NCBI RefSeq assembly: GCF_000819685.1
Contig: NZ_CDBR01000034.1
Span: forward strand, 124,001 to 188,000
Direction: 5' to 3'
From: Aeromonas allosaccharophila
Lineage (GTDB): Bacteria; Pseudomonadota; Gammaproteobacteria; Enterobacterales; Aeromonadaceae
Length of the DNA: 64,000 nt
The translations under genes were made by a program, and so were the position numbers. Below the pieces are notes generated by a model. That model was not told the origin of the DNA. It saw nothing but the letters and a program-made list of their open reading frames with translations, and made no database searches. This document shows, piece after piece, positions 8,355 to 18,583 of the stretch (position 1 is the stretch's first letter; every line of letters starts with the position of its first letter).

Positions 8355-10223
8355 TCAGGCTTGCAGCCAGGTTTCGATGCTGCGCTGGATGCCTGTGTCG
8401 TCCAGACCGAGCAGAGCATAGATCTCCTGCTGGGTGCCCTGTTCCACGAAGCGATCCGGCAGGCCGAGGTTGAGCACCGGCTTGCACAGTTTGCTGCGCA
8501 TCAGCAGTTCGTTCACTGCTGAACCGGCGCCGCCCATGATGGCGTTGTCTTCGATGGTGACGAAGTGATCGTGGCTGGCTGCCAGCGACAGCACCAGCGC
8601 CTCATCCATCGGTTTGACGAAGCGCATGTCCACCAGGGTGGCATCAAGCGCCTCGGTGGCCGCTTTCGCGTGGTGCAGCAGGGTACCAAAGGCCAGAATG
8701 GCGGTGCCCTTGCCCTCTCGCAGGATACGTCCCTTGCCAAGCGCCAGCGCCTGCATCTCTGACGAGATGGGGGCATCGCTCAGGCTGCTGCCGCGCGGGT
8801 AACGCACGGCGGCGGGGCCCTGATGGAGATAGCCGGTATAGAGCATCTGGCGGCATTCGCTCTCGTCAGATGGCGTCATCACCACCATGTTGGGCACGGT
8901 GCGGAGGAAGCTGATATCGAACGCCCCCTGATGGGTCGGGCCATCGGCGCCCACCAGACCGGCCCGGTCGATGGCGAACAGCACCGGCAGATCTTGCAGC
9001 GCCACGTCGTGGATCACCTGATCGTAGGCACGCTGCAGGAAGCTCGAATAGATGGCGACCACCGGTTTCTTGTCAGCGATGGCAAGACCGGCGGCGAAAG
9101 TGACTGCATGCTGCTCGGCAATAGCCACATCGAAGTAGCGATCCGGATATTGCTGACTGAATTTCACCAGCCCTGAGCCTTCACGCATGGCAGGTGTGAT
9201 ACCGACCAGCTTCTCGTCTTTGGCGGCCATGTCGCACAGCCATTGGCCAAAGATGGCGGAGAAGGTGGGTTTGGCACCGCTCGCCTTGGGCAGGGAGCAC
9301 TCGTCCGGATTGAACTTGGGCACGGCGTGATAACCGATGGGGTCTTTCTCTGCCGGCTCGTAACCCTTGCCCTTCTTGGTCTTGACGTGCAGCAATTGCG
9401 GGCCCTTGAGGTTGCGCATGTTGCGCAGGGTCTCGACCAGTGCCTCGATATCGTGACCGTCGATGGGGCCGATGTAGTTGAAGCCGAACTCCTCGAACAG
9501 GGTGCCGGGTACCACCATCCCCTTGAGGTGCTCTTCGGCCCGCTTGGCCAGCTCCTTGACCGGTGGCAGTCCCGCCAGCACCTTCTTGCCGCCTTCGCGG
9601 ATGGTGGTGTAGAGCTTGCCGGACATGACCCGGGCCAGATGGTTGTTGAGCGCGCCGACATTCTCGGAGATGGACATCTCGTTGTCGTTGAGGATCACCA
9701 GCATGTCCTTGTGCACATCGCCGGCGTGGTTGAGCGCTTCAAAGGCCATCCCTGCGGTAATGGCACCGTCACCGATCACCGCCACCACCTTGCGACCCAG
9801 CCCTTCGCTCTCGGCGGCGACCGCCATGCCGAGCGCCGCACCGATGGAGGTGCTGGAGTGGCCGACGGAGAGGACGTCATACTCGCTCTCGCCACGCCAG
9901 GGGAAGGGGTGCAGACCATCTTTCTGACGGATGGTGTGGATCTGATCACGGCGCCCGGTCAGGATCTTGTGGGGATAGGCCTGATGGCCCACGTCCCAGA
10001 TCAGCCGATCGAACGGGGTGTTGTAGACGTAGTGCAGGGCCACGGTCAGTTCGACCGTGCCGAGACCGGAGGCAAAGTGTCCGCTGGAGCGGCTGACAGA
10101 GCGCAGCAGATATTCGCGCAGCTCGTTGCACAGCACCGGCAGCCGATCTTTGGGTAAGGAACGCAGCTCGACCGGAGTGTCCGCGAGGGCCAGGTTGGGG
10201 AAATTGCTAATATCAACGCTCAT
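8355..10223 (-). CDS. dxs: 1-deoxy-D-xylulose-5-phosphate synthase
   Basis: Dxs joins pyruvate and glyceraldehyde 3-phosphate using thiamine diphosphate, the entry step of the MEP isoprenoid pathway. The 622-residue protein has the expected [16 protein letters not shown] segment, the cofactor motif [18 protein letters not shown], the central DGHD and GPTHQGAFD region and the transketolase-type C-terminal domain. It is the last gene of xseB-ispA-dxs, with a 21-base gap after ispA. Grouping ispA with dxs links precursor supply to prenyl chain synthesis. Confidence 0.97.
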   Translation of the reverse strand: MSVDISNFPNLALADTPVELRSLPKDRLPVLCNELREYLLRSVSRSSGHFASGLGTVELTVALHYVYNTPFDRLIWDVGHQAYPHKILTGRRDQIHTIRQKDGLHPFPWRGESEYDVLSVGHSSTSIGAALGMAVAAESEGLGRKVVAVIGDGAITAGMAFEALNHAGDVHKDMLVILNDNEMSISENVGALNNHLARVMSGKLYTTIREGGKKVLAGLPPVKELAKRAEEHLKGMVVPGTLFEEFGFNYIGPIDGHDIEALVETLRNMRNLKGPQLLHVKTKKGKGYEPAEKDPIGYHAVPKFNPDECSLPKASGAKPTFSAIFGQWLCDMAAKDEKLVGITPAMREGSGLVKFSQQYPDRYFDVAIAEQHAVTFAAGLAIADKKPVVAIYSSFLQRAYDQVIHDVALQDLPVLFAIDRAGLVGADGPTHQGAFDISFLRTVPNMVVMTPSDESECRQMLYTGYLHQGPAAVRYPRGSSLSDAPISSEMQALALGKGRILREGKGTAILAFGTLLHHAKAATEALDATLVDMRFVKPMDEALVLSLAASHDHFVTIEDNAIMGGAGSAVNELLMRSKLCKPVLNLGLPDRFVEQGTQQEIYALLGLDDTGIQRSIETWLQA

Positions 10224-10244
10224 ATTGTTACTGTTATCCAGCGT

Positions 10245-11135
10245 TTAGTGGGTTCGCTCGATGATGTAATCGGCAAACGCTTCCAGAATGTCGGTATTGT
10301 AGGGCAAGGATTGCAGGGCTGTTAAGGCTTTCCCATGCAGTTCGCGAGCCAGCTCACGGGCATTTTCGAGTCCGAGCAGGGCCGGATAGGTACTTTTCTC
10401 CAGCGCCAGGTCAGAACCTTGTGGCTTGCCCAGGGTGGCGGTATCACCTGTGATGTCGAGGATGTCATCCTGCACCTGGAAGGCCAGCCCGATGGCCGCG
10501 GCGTAGGTTTGCAGGGCCGCCAGCGTGGCGTCATCGACATCGGCTTTGCACAGAGCTCCGAGCGCCACGGCGCACTCAATCAGCGCCCCGGTCTTGTGAC
10601 GGTGTACCTGCTCCAGCTCGGCGAGCGAGATCTGGCGCCCTTCGGCCTGCAGATCCAGCGCCTGACCACCACACATACCAAGATAGCCGGAGGCTCGGGC
10701 GAGGGTACTCAGCATCCGCACCCGGTTGGCCATCAAGGTATCGGGCATGGGGTGATCGGCCAGAATGGAGAATGCCAGGGTCTGCAGCGCATCACCGGCC
10801 AGAATCGCGGTTCCTTCGTCAAACGCCTTGTGAACGGTTGGCTGGCCGCGACGCAGGTCGTCGTTATCCATGGCGGGCAGGTCATCGTGCAGCAGGGAGT
10901 AGGCGTGGATGCACTCCACTGCAGCCGCAGGGCCATCCAGCAGCTCGCTCTTGACGCCCAGCATTTCGCCGACCGCGTAGACCAGAAACGGGCGAACCCG
11001 CTTGCCGCCCAGCAGCAGGCCGTAGCTCATAGCATCGCGCAGACGCGGCGCCATGGCGGGCAAGGATTCAAGTTGTGCTGACAGACAGTCGTCAATACGC
11101 TGACGATGCAGACGGGAAAAATGGTCCAGCGCCAC
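10245..11135 (-). CDS. ispA: Farnesyl diphosphate synthase
   Basis: IspA adds isopentenyl diphosphate to dimethylallyl and geranyl diphosphate to give farnesyl diphosphate. The 296-residue product has both aspartate-rich motifs: first HDDLPAMDNDDLRRG, second QDDILDITGD, plus LLGGKRVRPFLVYA. The start is GTG at 11135, placed directly after the xseB TGA without a gap; no ATG is available before the conserved start. Middle gene of the minus-strand operon. Confidence 0.96.
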   Translation of the reverse strand: MALDHFSRLHRQRIDDCLSAQLESLPAMAPRLRDAMSYGLLLGGKRVRPFLVYAVGEMLGVKSELLDGPAAAVECIHAYSLLHDDLPAMDNDDLRRGQPTVHKAFDEGTAILAGDALQTLAFSILADHPMPDTLMANRVRMLSTLARASGYLGMCGGQALDLQAEGRQISLAELEQVHRHKTGALIECAVALGALCKADVDDATLAALQTYAAAIGLAFQVQDDILDITGDTATLGKPQGSDLALEKSTYPALLGLENARELARELHGKALTALQSLPYNTDILEAFADYIIERTH

Positions 11136-11387
11136 TCACTCCTCTCCTTGTTCTGGCTGGAAGGGGGCGAGCTGGTCACTGCCATCGGCTTGACTGAGCA
11201 GGATCTGGATCTTCTGTTCGGCCAGTTCCAGCTTCTGCTGACCGGCCCGTACCAGATGAACGCCTTGCTCGAACTGCTTGAGCGCCTCTTCCAGGGGTAG
11301 GGAACCTTGTTCCAGCTGATGAACGATGGTTTCCAGCTCTTCCAGAGTGGCATCAAAACTCAGGCGGTCGATTTTTTTACTGGCCAT
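11136..11387 (-). CDS. xseB: Exodeoxyribonuclease VII small subunit
   Basis: XseB is the small subunit of exonuclease VII, which degrades single-stranded DNA with XseA. The 83-residue product has the family's helical core (LEELETIVHQLEQGSLPLEEAL, then EQGVHLVRAGQQKLELAEQKIQILL in parts). I chose the ATG at 11387 because GAGGA lies five bases upstream; the reading frame is open further but without similarity. Its TGA is directly followed by the GTG of ispA. The divergent pomA gene lies 211 bases away. Confidence 0.93.
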   Translation of the reverse strand: MASKKIDRLSFDATLEELETIVHQLEQGSLPLEEALKQFEQGVHLVRAGQQKLELAEQKIQILLSQADGSDQLAPFQPEQGEE

Positions 11388-11598
11388 GTCCATCCTCGGG
11401 GATTGAAAAAAACGGCTTATATTAACATCGACCGTCCACAGGGGGGAGGCAGAAAAGCACTGCCCCCTCAAACTCTCGCTAAACTGGCCGATAATGAGCC
11501 ATCATTCTCAGTAGATGCATGCTTGCCGCATGGGCCGCAATAGCAGAAAATTCAACAAACTATAAATAGACATAAGAACCGGTGACAGGAGTAGGGAC

Positions 11599-12357
11599 GT
11601 GGATCTAGGCAGTCTTATAGGGATAGTGCTGGGTTTCGGGGTGGTGGTGTACGGCATGCTGCTGGGCGGACCCATGAGCATGTACGTGGATATGCCATCG
11701 GTCTACATCACCATATTGGGCTCCATCTTCATCGCCATGATGAAGTTCAACATTGGCCAGTTTCTGATGGCATTCAAGGTGGCGGGTAAAGCCTTTATGT
11801 ACAAGGGTGACAAGCTCGAAGACCTGATCGCCAAGGCGGTCGAGCTGGCTGATGCGGCCCGTAAAGGGGGCTTTCTGGCACTGGAGGCTGCAGAGATCCC
11901 CAATCCCTTTATGAAAAAAGGGATCGACATGCTGGTGGATGGTCACGATGCCGATGTGGTGCGTGCCGTGATGGAAAAGGATATTGACCTGACAGCAGAG
12001 CGTCATGTCATTGCCATCAAGGTCTTCCGTACCCTTGGGGATCTGGGCCCGGCTATGGGGATGATCGGTACGCTGGTGGGCTTGGTGGCCATGTTGGCCA
12101 ACATGAGTGACCCCAAGTCGATCGGTCCGGCGATGGCGGTGGCCTTGCTCACCACCCTCTACGGTGCGATTGAGGCCAACATGATAGCGATTCCCATCGC
12201 CGACAAGCTGGAGCTGCGCAGCGGGGAGGAGAAACTCAGTCGTACCCTGATCCTCGATGCGATTATGGGGATTCAGGATGGCCAGAATCCGCGGGTGATC
12301 CAGTCCATGCTGCAGAACTACCTGAACCAGTCAAAACGTAATACCGGCACCGAATAG
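11599..12357 (+). CDS. pomA: Sodium-type flagellar stator protein PomA
   Basis: PomA is the four-helix subunit of the sodium-driven flagellar stator. The 252-residue protein follows Vibrio PomA closely: MDLGSLIGIVLGFG at the start, KAFMYKGDKLEDLIAKAVE, GFLALE, GIDMLVDGHDADVVR and the helix-3/4 region GDLGPAMGMIGTLVGLVAML plus DPKSIGPAMAVALLTTLYGA in parts. The start is GTG with AGGAGT upstream. pomB follows after eight bases. As in Vibrio, the pair is divergent from xseB-ispA-dxs. The PomA type rather than the MotA type indicates sodium coupling; this is inference from family similarity. Confidence 0.95.
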   Translation: MDLGSLIGIVLGFGVVVYGMLLGGPMSMYVDMPSVYITILGSIFIAMMKFNIGQFLMAFKVAGKAFMYKGDKLEDLIAKAVELADAARKGGFLALEAAEIPNPFMKKGIDMLVDGHDADVVRAVMEKDIDLTAERHVIAIKVFRTLGDLGPAMGMIGTLVGLVAMLANMSDPKSIGPAMAVALLTTLYGAIEANMIAIPIADKLELRSGEEKLSRTLILDAIMGIQDGQNPRVIQSMLQNYLNQSKRNTGTE

Positions 12358-12365
12358 GGGGCGCT

Positions 12366-13259
12366 ATGTCTGATTGCAAGTGCCCGCCACCTGGGCTGCC
12401 AGGTTATATGGGCACCTTTGCCGACCTGATGTCGCTGCTCATGTGCTTCTTCGTGTTGCTGCTCTCTTTTGCCGAGATGGATGTGCAGAAGTTCAAGCAG
12501 ATAGCCGGCTCCATGGACAAGGCATTCGGGGTACAGAACATCCTCGAAGTGAAAGATATTCCCAAGGGAACCTCGGTGATTGCTCAGGAGTTCAGGCCCG
12601 GCCGCCCGGAGCCCACGCCCATTGATACCGTAATGCAGCAGACCATCGATATGACCCAGACCGAGCTGGAATTTCTGCCCGGCGAGTCGGATCAGGCTGG
12701 TGGTCAGGACAAGAGTGATGGCAAGCAGACGGGGGGCGATACCGCTCAGGATGCACAAAAGGCGCAGCAGCAGTCCAATACCCTGGCCAAAGCCCTCGCT
12801 GAACAGATGAAAGATCAGATCCAAGATGGCGCTATCGAGATCGAGGCGCTGGGCCAGCAGATCATTATCCGGATCAGGGAAAAAGCGTCGTTCCCGGCCG
12901 GTTCGGCGTTTCTGCAGCCCCAGTTCTGGCCAGTGATCCGCAAGGTGGCGACCCTGCTCAAGGATGTGCCGGGGGAAATCACCATCTCCGGCCATACCGA
13001 TAATGTGGCGACCGAAGATGAGCTGTTCCAGTCCAACTGGGAGCTATCTTCGCAACGGGCGGTGGCGGTGGCGCACCAGATGATCAAGGTCCCCGGTTTT
13101 GATCAGGGGCGGCTGGTGGTGCAGGGCATGGCGGATTCCCAGCCACTGGTGCCCAACACCACCCCGGAAAATCGACGGATGAACCGGCGGGTGGAGATCG
13201 CCATCATGCAGGGTAAACCGACCGTTTCGGCTCCCATTTCAGTACCGGAAGGGAAGTAA
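12366..13259 (+). CDS. pomB: Sodium-type flagellar stator protein PomB
   Basis: PomB is the peptidoglycan-anchored stator partner of PomA. The 297-residue protein has one transmembrane helix with the ion-binding aspartate in TFADLMSLLMCFF (Asp20), a linker and an OmpA-like domain with TISGHTDN, NWELSSQRAVAV and NRRVEIAI. The N-terminal start CKCPPPGLPGYMGTF resembles Vibrio PomB. Eight bases separate it from pomA. No clear terminator follows before the greA leader. Confidence 0.95.
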   Translation: MSDCKCPPPGLPGYMGTFADLMSLLMCFFVLLLSFAEMDVQKFKQIAGSMDKAFGVQNILEVKDIPKGTSVIAQEFRPGRPEPTPIDTVMQQTIDMTQTELEFLPGESDQAGGQDKSDGKQTGGDTAQDAQKAQQQSNTLAKALAEQMKDQIQDGAIEIEALGQQIIIRIREKASFPAGSAFLQPQFWPVIRKVATLLKDVPGEITISGHTDNVATEDELFQSNWELSSQRAVAVAHQMIKVPGFDQGRLVVQGMADSQPLVPNTTPENRRMNRRVEIAIMQGKPTVSAPISVPEGK

Positions 13260-13356
13260 GCGAGGGGAATGTCGATGACGCAAGTGGGATCTGCATCAGG
13301 GGGCTGACGTGGATTTTGTGTTGGCTTCATATTAAGATGCCTCATCCGAACCGATT

Positions 13357-13396
13357 GCTGCGGCCTCCTTGCAGATAGCCGCAGCTTCTATTTTCA
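13357..13396 (+). promoter_or_regulatory. Attenuator-like hairpin in the greA leader
   Basis: GCTGCGGC (13357-13364) pairs with GCCGCAGC (13378-13385) across a 13-base loop and is followed by the T-rich run TTCTATTTTC. It ends about 20 bases before the greA ATG. In E. coli the greA leader carries a comparable weak terminator that yields the GraL small RNAs. The position matches; function here is inferred. Confidence 0.6.
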
Positions 13397-13415
13397 AGCA
13401 ACCCAGGTTTCGACT

Positions 13416-13892
13416 ATGAATCATACTCCGATGACTGTTCGCGGCGCTGAGAAGCTGCGCGAAGAGCTCGATTATCTCAAGACCGAGCTTCGTCCCCAGA
13501 TTATCGAAGCGATTGCCGATGCCCGTGAGCACGGCGATCTGAAGGAAAACGCCGAATACCATGCCGCTCGCGAGCAGCAGGGGTTCTGTGAAGGCCGCAT
13601 CCAGGAGATTGAAGCCAAGCTCTCCAATGCCCAGGTGATCGACGTCACCAAGATGACCAACAACGGCCGCGTGATTTTTGGCGCGACCGTAACTCTGCTC
13701 AAGAGCGAGACAGAGGAAGAGGTGGTCTACCGCATCGTGGGTGACGATGAGGCTGATATCAAACAGAATCTTATCTCCGTCAACTCACCCATTGCCCGCG
13801 CTCTGATTGGCAAGGAAGTGGACGATGTCGCTATCGTCAAGACGCCGGGTGGTGATGTGGAGTACGAAGTGCTGGAAGTCGCTTATATCTAA
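13416..13892 (+). CDS. greA: Transcript cleavage factor GreA
   Basis: GreA enters the RNA polymerase secondary channel and stimulates cleavage of backtracked RNA. The 158-residue product is close to E. coli Gre[18 protein letters not shown], then [19 protein letters not shown], which carries the acidic tip residues of the coiled coil, [13 protein letters not shown] and the C-terminal FKBP-like part [11 protein letters not shown]. Its leader carries an attenuator-like hairpin. Confidence 0.97.
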   Translation: MNHTPMTVRGAEKLREELDYLKTELRPQIIEAIADAREHGDLKENAEYHAAREQQGFCEGRIQEIEAKLSNAQVIDVTKMTNNGRVIFGATVTLLKSETEEEVVYRIVGDDEADIKQNLISVNSPIARALIGKEVDDVAIVKTPGGDVEYEVLEVAYI

Positions 13893-13911
13893 GCGAATGC
13901 CACAGATGATG

Positions 13912-13947
13912 AAACAGGGGGGCTGGCGCTCCCCTGTTTGTCTTTAT
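13912..13947 (+). terminator. Terminator after greA
   Basis: AAACAGGGG pairs with CCCCTGTTT around a ten-base loop and is followed by GTCTTTATT. It can also serve the convergent minus-strand gene ending at 13963. Confidence 0.75.
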
Positions 13948-13962
13948 TGGTATCACTACTGA

Positions 13963-14544
13963 TCAGGACAGATACGCCTCGGTAAAGGCGTCCTGATGAC
14001 GCTGGAACAACCAGTGGCGCAGCCGCTCTATGTCGCTCTCGCTCATCTGAAAGCTCAGCGCCCAGGTGGCATGATCGGCATTGGTCTTGATTCGCCTTAC
14101 CAGTCGTCCCTGCAGTGGAAAAGGGGCCTCTTGCTCGATGCAGAGCTCGCCGTTGATGCGCGCATCGGCCACCATGTCGATGGGCAAATTTTCCACGATG
14201 AGGCCATTGAGGGAGAGACTGAGCACCTGAAACAGGCCCTGTTCGCTGCAAAGCTTGGCTTTTTGGGTGAGACGCCAGGCGCGCGGTTGCGCAAACCCCA
14301 GCTCCCTGATGACCGGTGCAGATAGCCGAGGCTCGACAAAGCCGTCTTCCCCTTGGGTAAACGTCAGAGGAAAACGCAGCTGATGGCCTGCGAAGCGGGC
14401 TTCGAGTACAAGGTGTTCGGCTTTTTGCAGCAAGCCAAGCATCGGGGCGTCGAGGTGACCACTCAGAACATGGGTGTCCTGATTGCTCCCCAAGTCCCGC
14501 AGCATGGCCAGCTCATCGTCGGTCAAAATGGGATGGTGAGCCAT
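13963..14544 (-). CDS. PilZ-domain-like protein
   Basis: The 193-residue protein has the layout of a small PilZ (c-di-GMP effector) protein: a mixed N-terminal half, then QPRAWRL, LSLNGLIVENLP (SxxG-type strand-turn) and repeated beta-type stretches (NGELCIEQEAPFPLQGRLVRR, in parts; ATWALSFQM), closing with a short helix. The arginine motif is RxxR, not the textbook RxxxR, so nucleotide binding is uncertain. It lies alone between greA and yhbY on the minus strand. An orphan adaptor without c-di-GMP binding is the alternative. Confidence 0.55.
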   Translation of the reverse strand: MAHHPILTDDELAMLRDLGSNQDTHVLSGHLDAPMLGLLQKAEHLVLEARFAGHQLRFPLTFTQGEDGFVEPRLSAPVIRELGFAQPRAWRLTQKAKLCSEQGLFQVLSLSLNGLIVENLPIDMVADARINGELCIEQEAPFPLQGRLVRRIKTNADHATWALSFQMSESDIERLRHWLFQRHQDAFTEAYLS

Positions 14545-14622
14545 AATGCGTGTCCGGAAGTATTCATCGCAGGTTAAGGGCTTTGCGACTACTTTGGCAA
14601 GCGACTCGGGAAGAAGTGGAAT

Positions 14623-14647
14623 AAGGAAAGAGCGATGCTCTTTCCTT
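14623..14647 (-). terminator. Terminator after yhbY
   Basis: An 11-bp stem (AAGGAAAGAGC with GCTCTTTCCTT) and a three-base loop lie directly behind the yhbY stop. The following T-content on the minus strand is modest (TTATTCC). Confidence 0.7.
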
Positions 14648-14944
14648 TTACTTGCGGGGCAGCTGGATTTTGGGTTCGTTGGCTTGACGATAAATGGTCA
14701 GCACATGACCCATGCTTTGCACCTTGATTGAACCGGTTTCACGGACGATAGCATCCATAACCAGTTGTTTCATTTCGCGATCTTCAGAGGCAACCTTAAC
14801 CTTGATCAGCTCGTGATGGTTCAGTGCCAGATCGATCTCGGCCAGTACACCTTCGGTCAGACCATGCTGACCCAGCAGGACGACAGGCTTGAGGCTATGG
14901 GCAAGGCCCTTGAGGTACTGTTTCTGTTTATTGTTGAGAATCAT
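14648..14944 (-). CDS. yhbY: Ribosome assembly RNA-binding protein YhbY
   Basis: YhbY is a single CRM-domain RNA-binding protein that associates with pre-50S particles. The 98-residue product shows the family core: LKGLAHSLKPVVLLGQHGLTEGVL, then HHELIKVKV and a closing VLTIYRQ. It is divergent from rlmE, the same pairing as in E. coli, and likely shares the 97-base control region between them. Confidence 0.95.
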   Translation of the reverse strand: MILNNKQKQYLKGLAHSLKPVVLLGQHGLTEGVLAEIDLALNHHELIKVKVASEDREMKQLVMDAIVRETGSIKVQSMGHVLTIYRQANEPKIQLPRK

Positions 14945-15041
14945 CGCAATTTCTTCATAAGTCAGGGTTGAAAGGGGCGTATTCTACCCCCACTTAGCCC
15001 TTAATACTAATAACCCTTGTGGTTTTTTAAAGTCGATTATC

Positions 15042-15671
15042 ATGACCCAGAAAAAACGTTCCCCCAGTTCAACTCGCTGGTTAAAAGAACATTTCGACGA
15101 TCAATACGTCAAAAAAGCCCAGAAAATGGGCCTGCGTTCTCGTGCTGTTTTCAAGATTGACGAGATCCAGGGCAAGGATCGCTTGCTGAAAAATGGCATG
15201 ACCGTAGTGGATTTGGGGGCAGCCCCCGGTGGTTGGTCCCAGTTCGCGGTTGAACAGGTTGGTGATTCGGGTCGCGTCATCGCATGTGACATTTTGCCGA
15301 TGGATCCCATTGCCGGTGTCGATTTCCTGCAAGGGGACTTTCGGGAGGAAACTGTGCTTGGCGCCTTGCTGGAGCGAGTGGGTCCTGACAAGGTCGATGT
15401 GGTGATGTCTGATATGGCGCCCAACATGAGCGGTACCCAGCAGGTGGATCAGGCTCGCGCCATGTATCTGGTCGAGCTGGCGCTTGACATGTGCAATCAG
15501 GTATTGCGCAGTGACGGCAGTTTCGTGGTGAAGGTGTTTCAGGGAGAGGGGTTTGATGCCTATCTCAATGAAATTCGTAAACTTTTCTCCGCCGTCAAAA
15601 TTCGTAAACCAGACTCATCCCGCGCCAGATCACGGGAAGTCTACATTGTGGCTACCGGTTTTAAACTGTAG
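15042..15671 (+). CDS. rlmE: 23S rRNA 2'-O-ribose methyltransferase (U2552)
   Basis: RlmE (RrmJ/FtsJ) methylates U2552 in the A loop of 23S rRNA with S-adenosylmethionine. The 209-residue protein has the RFM fold motif [13 protein letters not shown], the aspartate region SDMAPNMSG, the lysine in [12 protein letters not shown] and the closing [16 protein letters not shown]. Catalytic tetrad residues K-D-K-E are all present. Next gene is ftsH, 45 bases away, the usual rlmE-ftsH operon. Confidence 0.97.
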   Translation: MTQKKRSPSSTRWLKEHFDDQYVKKAQKMGLRSRAVFKIDEIQGKDRLLKNGMTVVDLGAAPGGWSQFAVEQVGDSGRVIACDILPMDPIAGVDFLQGDFREETVLGALLERVGPDKVDVVMSDMAPNMSGTQQVDQARAMYLVELALDMCNQVLRSDGSFVVKVFQGEGFDAYLNEIRKLFSAVKIRKPDSSRARSREVYIVATGFKL

Positions 15672-15716
15672 TACCCTAACCTTCATCGTTAACTGTCAGT
15701 CTGCGAGGTTACTGAT

Positions 15717-17663
15717 TTGAGTGACATGGCGAAAAACTTAATCCTGTGGCTGGTCATCGCCGTCGTTTTGATGTCGGTGTTCAATAGCTTCAGCCCCAGC
15801 GATACCACCAGTCGCCAGCTGGACTATTCCAGCTTCGTTAAAGAGGTGACCCAAGAGCAGATCCGTGAAGTGCGGATGGACGGTAAGGTCATTAATGGCG
15901 TCAAGCGTACTGGTGAACGATTCACCACCATCATCCCGGCGCCGGATCCCCAGCTGCTCAACGACATGCTCAATCACAATGTCAAAGTGATGGGCGAGAA
16001 GCCGGAAGAGCCGTCTCTGTTGACCTCTATCTTCATCTCCTGGTTCCCGATGCTGCTGCTGATCGGTGTCTGGGTCTTCTTCATGCGTCAGATGCAGGGC
16101 GGCGGTGGCAAAGGTGCCATGTCGTTTGGCAAGAGCAAGGCTCGCCTGATGAGCGAAGATCAGATCAAGACCACCTTTGCTGACGTTGCAGGTTGCGATG
16201 AAGCCAAGGAAGAGGTGAAGGAGCTGGTCGACTATCTGCGCGACCCGAGCAAATTCCAGAAATTGGGTGGCAAGATCCCGACCGGTGTGCTGCTGGTTGG
16301 TCCTCCCGGTACCGGTAAAACCCTGCTGGCCAAGGCCATCGCGGGCGAGGCCAAGGTGCCGTTCTTCACCATCTCAGGTTCCGATTTCGTGGAGATGTTC
16401 GTCGGTGTCGGTGCCTCCCGGGTGCGTGACATGTTCGAACAGGCCAAGAAATCCTCCCCCTGCATCATCTTCATCGATGAAATTGATGCGGTCGGTCGCC
16501 AGCGTGGCGCCGGTCTGGGTGGTGGTCATGATGAACGCGAGCAGACCCTTAACCAGATGCTGGTCGAGATGGATGGTTTTGAAGGCAATGAAGGCATCAT
16601 CGTTATCGCTGCCACCAACCGTCCTGACGTACTGGATCCGGCTCTGCTGCGTCCGGGCCGTTTCGACCGTCAGGTGGTGGTCGGTCTGCCGGATGTCCGT
16701 GGTCGCGAGCAGATCCTGAAAGTGCACATGCGCAAAGTTCCGTTGGCGGATGACGTCAATCCGGCGCTGATTGCCCGTGGTACCCCCGGTTTCTCCGGTG
16801 CGGATTTGGCCAACCTGGTCAACGAAGCTGCCCTCTTCTCTGCCCGTGAGAGCCGCCGAGTGGTCTCCATGGCCGAGTTCGAGAAGGCCAAGGACAAGAT
16901 CATGATGGGTGCAGAACGTCGCTCCATGGTGATGAAAGAGTCCGAAAAAGAGATGACTGCGTATCACGAAGCGGGTCACGCCATCATTGGTCGTCTGGTT
17001 CCGGATCATGACCCGGTGTACAAGGTCTCCATCATTCCGCGCGGTCGTGCGCTGGGTGTGACCATGTATCTGCCGGAGCAGGATCGCTGGAGCCACTCCA
17101 AGCAGCATCTGGAGTCAATGATCTCCAGCCTGTATGGTGGTCGTCTGGCAGAAGAGCTGATCTACGGTGCCGAGAAGGTTTCTACTGGCGCTTCCAACGA
17201 CATCGAGCGAGCGACTGAAATTGCACGCAAGATGGTGACCCAGTGGGGTATGTCCGAGCGTCTCGGCCCAATGCTCTACGCGGAAGAAGATGGTGAGGTG
17301 TTCCTCGGTCGCAGCATGGCCAAGGCCAAGCATATGTCCGACGATACAGCTCGCGTCATTGATGCCGAGGTCAAGCAGGTCATCGACCGCAACTACGCCC
17401 GTTCCAAGCAGATCCTGCTGGATAACATGGACGTGTTGCACAGCATGAAAGATGCGCTGATGAAGTACGAAACCATCGACGCCAAACAGATCGATGATCT
17501 GATGGCGCGTCGCGAGGTACGTGCTCCGAGCAACTGGCATGACGAGCACGGTGATACCCCGCAAGGCGGTTCCACTGTGGCTGCCGAGGCCAAGCCTGCC
17601 GATGAGGCAGCACCGGTGGCGGATGTCACTATCGACAAAGCCAACGACGCGCCGGCCAAATAA
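15717..17663 (+). CDS. ftsH: ATP-dependent zinc metalloprotease FtsH
   Basis: FtsH is a hexameric membrane AAA+ protease that degrades unstable membrane and cytoplasmic proteins. The 648-residue protein has two N-terminal membrane helices around a periplasmic domain, Walker A GPPGTGKT, Walker [13 protein letters not shown], the second region of homology with [17 protein letters not shown] and the zinc site HEAGH. A TTG at 15717 is chosen because GAGG lies eight bases upstream; the ATG at 15726, nine bases downstream, is poorly spaced. E. coli shows the same ambiguity. The C-terminal tail is alanine- and proline-rich. Confidence 0.96.
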   Translation: MSDMAKNLILWLVIAVVLMSVFNSFSPSDTTSRQLDYSSFVKEVTQEQIREVRMDGKVINGVKRTGERFTTIIPAPDPQLLNDMLNHNVKVMGEKPEEPSLLTSIFISWFPMLLLIGVWVFFMRQMQGGGGKGAMSFGKSKARLMSEDQIKTTFADVAGCDEAKEEVKELVDYLRDPSKFQKLGGKIPTGVLLVGPPGTGKTLLAKAIAGEAKVPFFTISGSDFVEMFVGVGASRVRDMFEQAKKSSPCIIFIDEIDAVGRQRGAGLGGGHDEREQTLNQMLVEMDGFEGNEGIIVIAATNRPDVLDPALLRPGRFDRQVVVGLPDVRGREQILKVHMRKVPLADDVNPALIARGTPGFSGADLANLVNEAALFSARESRRVVSMAEFEKAKDKIMMGAERRSMVMKESEKEMTAYHEAGHAIIGRLVPDHDPVYKVSIIPRGRALGVTMYLPEQDRWSHSKQHLESMISSLYGGRLAEELIYGAEKVSTGASNDIERATEIARKMVTQWGMSERLGPMLYAEEDGEVFLGRSMAKAKHMSDDTARVIDAEVKQVIDRNYARSKQILLDNMDVLHSMKDALMKYETIDAKQIDDLMARREVRAPSNWHDEHGDTPQGGSTVAAEAKPADEAAPVADVTIDKANDAPAK

Positions 17664-17675
17664 TCGTGACTCTCC

Positions 17676-17702
17676 AAACCCCGGGCTTGCCCGGGGTTTT
17701 TC
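17676..17702 (+). terminator. Terminator after ftsH
   Basis: AAACCCCGGG pairs with CCCGGGGTTT around a four-base loop and is followed by further T. It stands upstream of the folP start, so folP must rely on readthrough or on its own promoter. Confidence 0.88.
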
Positions 17703-17722
17703 TTTATCAGATGGACGTGAAA

Positions 17723-18568
17723 ATGCAGTTAACCAGCAAGGGGCTCAGCCTCTCTCTCGATCGTCCCCATGTGATGGGGATCCTCAATGTAACGCCCGAC
17801 TCCTTCTCCGATGGTGGCAATTTCAACCAGTTTGAACGGGCCATGGCCCATGCGCGGCAGATGGTCTCTGACGGTGCGACCCTCATCGACATCGGTGGCG
17901 AGTCTACCCGCCCTGGTGCGCCCGATGTGAGCGAGCAGGAGGAGCTGGACAGGGTCATTCCTGTCGTGGAGCAGATGGTCCGTGAGCTGGACGTGATGAT
18001 CTCCCTCGATACCTCCAAAGCGGCTGTAATGCGGGAGGGTTGCAAGGTCGGCGCCCATCTGATCAACGATGTGCGTGCGTTGCAAGAGCCGGGAGCACTG
18101 CAGGCAGCTGCCGAGGCTGCTGTTCCTGTCTGCCTGATGCATATGCAGGGGCAGCCGCGAACCATGCAGGTCGAGCCCCACTATGACGATCTGATCGGAG
18201 AGGTACGCGCCTTTTTTGATGAGCGCATTGCGGCTTGTCTGGCCGCCGGGATCAGACGCGAAGATCTGGTGCTGGATCCGGGATATGGCTTTGGCAAGAC
18301 CCTTGCGCACAACTATCAGCTGTTGGCGGCTCAAAAGGAACTGCTTGATTATGGCTTGCCGCTATTGGTGGGGATGTCGCGAAAGTCTATGATAGGCAAC
18401 CTGCTGGGCCGTCCGGTGGATGAGCGTCTGGCGGGCAGTCTGGCATGCGCCCTTATCGGCATGCAGCATGGGGCTCGCATCATCAGGGTACATGATGTAC
18501 GGGAGACCATGGACGCATTGCGCGTCGGTTGGCTGGCAATGACGGGACAAGATTTTATTTTCAGATAA
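17723..18568 (+). CDS. folP: Dihydropteroate synthase
   Basis: FolP condenses 4-aminobenzoate with hydroxymethyl-dihydropterin diphosphate in folate synthesis and is the sulfonamide target. The 281-residue product has VMGILNVTPDSFSDGG, IDIGGESTRPGA, INDVRAL, MHMQGQPRTMQ, DPGYGFGKT and LVGMSRKSM. I selected ATG 17723 (GGA seven bases upstream); a GTG at 17666 would lie across the ftsH terminator. glmM follows by 15 bases, as in E. coli. Confidence 0.96.
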   Translation: MQLTSKGLSLSLDRPHVMGILNVTPDSFSDGGNFNQFERAMAHARQMVSDGATLIDIGGESTRPGAPDVSEQEELDRVIPVVEQMVRELDVMISLDTSKAAVMREGCKVGAHLINDVRALQEPGALQAAAEAAVPVCLMHMQGQPRTMQVEPHYDDLIGEVRAFFDERIAACLAAGIRREDLVLDPGYGFGKTLAHNYQLLAAQKELLDYGLPLLVGMSRKSMIGNLLGRPVDERLAGSLACALIGMQHGARIIRVHDVRETMDALRVGWLAMTGQDFIFR

Positions 18569-18583
18569 TAAAGAGAACAGACA

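Noticed and set aside
17666-17722. GTG start giving a longer FolP
   Set aside because: The extension is the ftsH terminator; ATG 17723 has a ribosome site and aligns with the family start.
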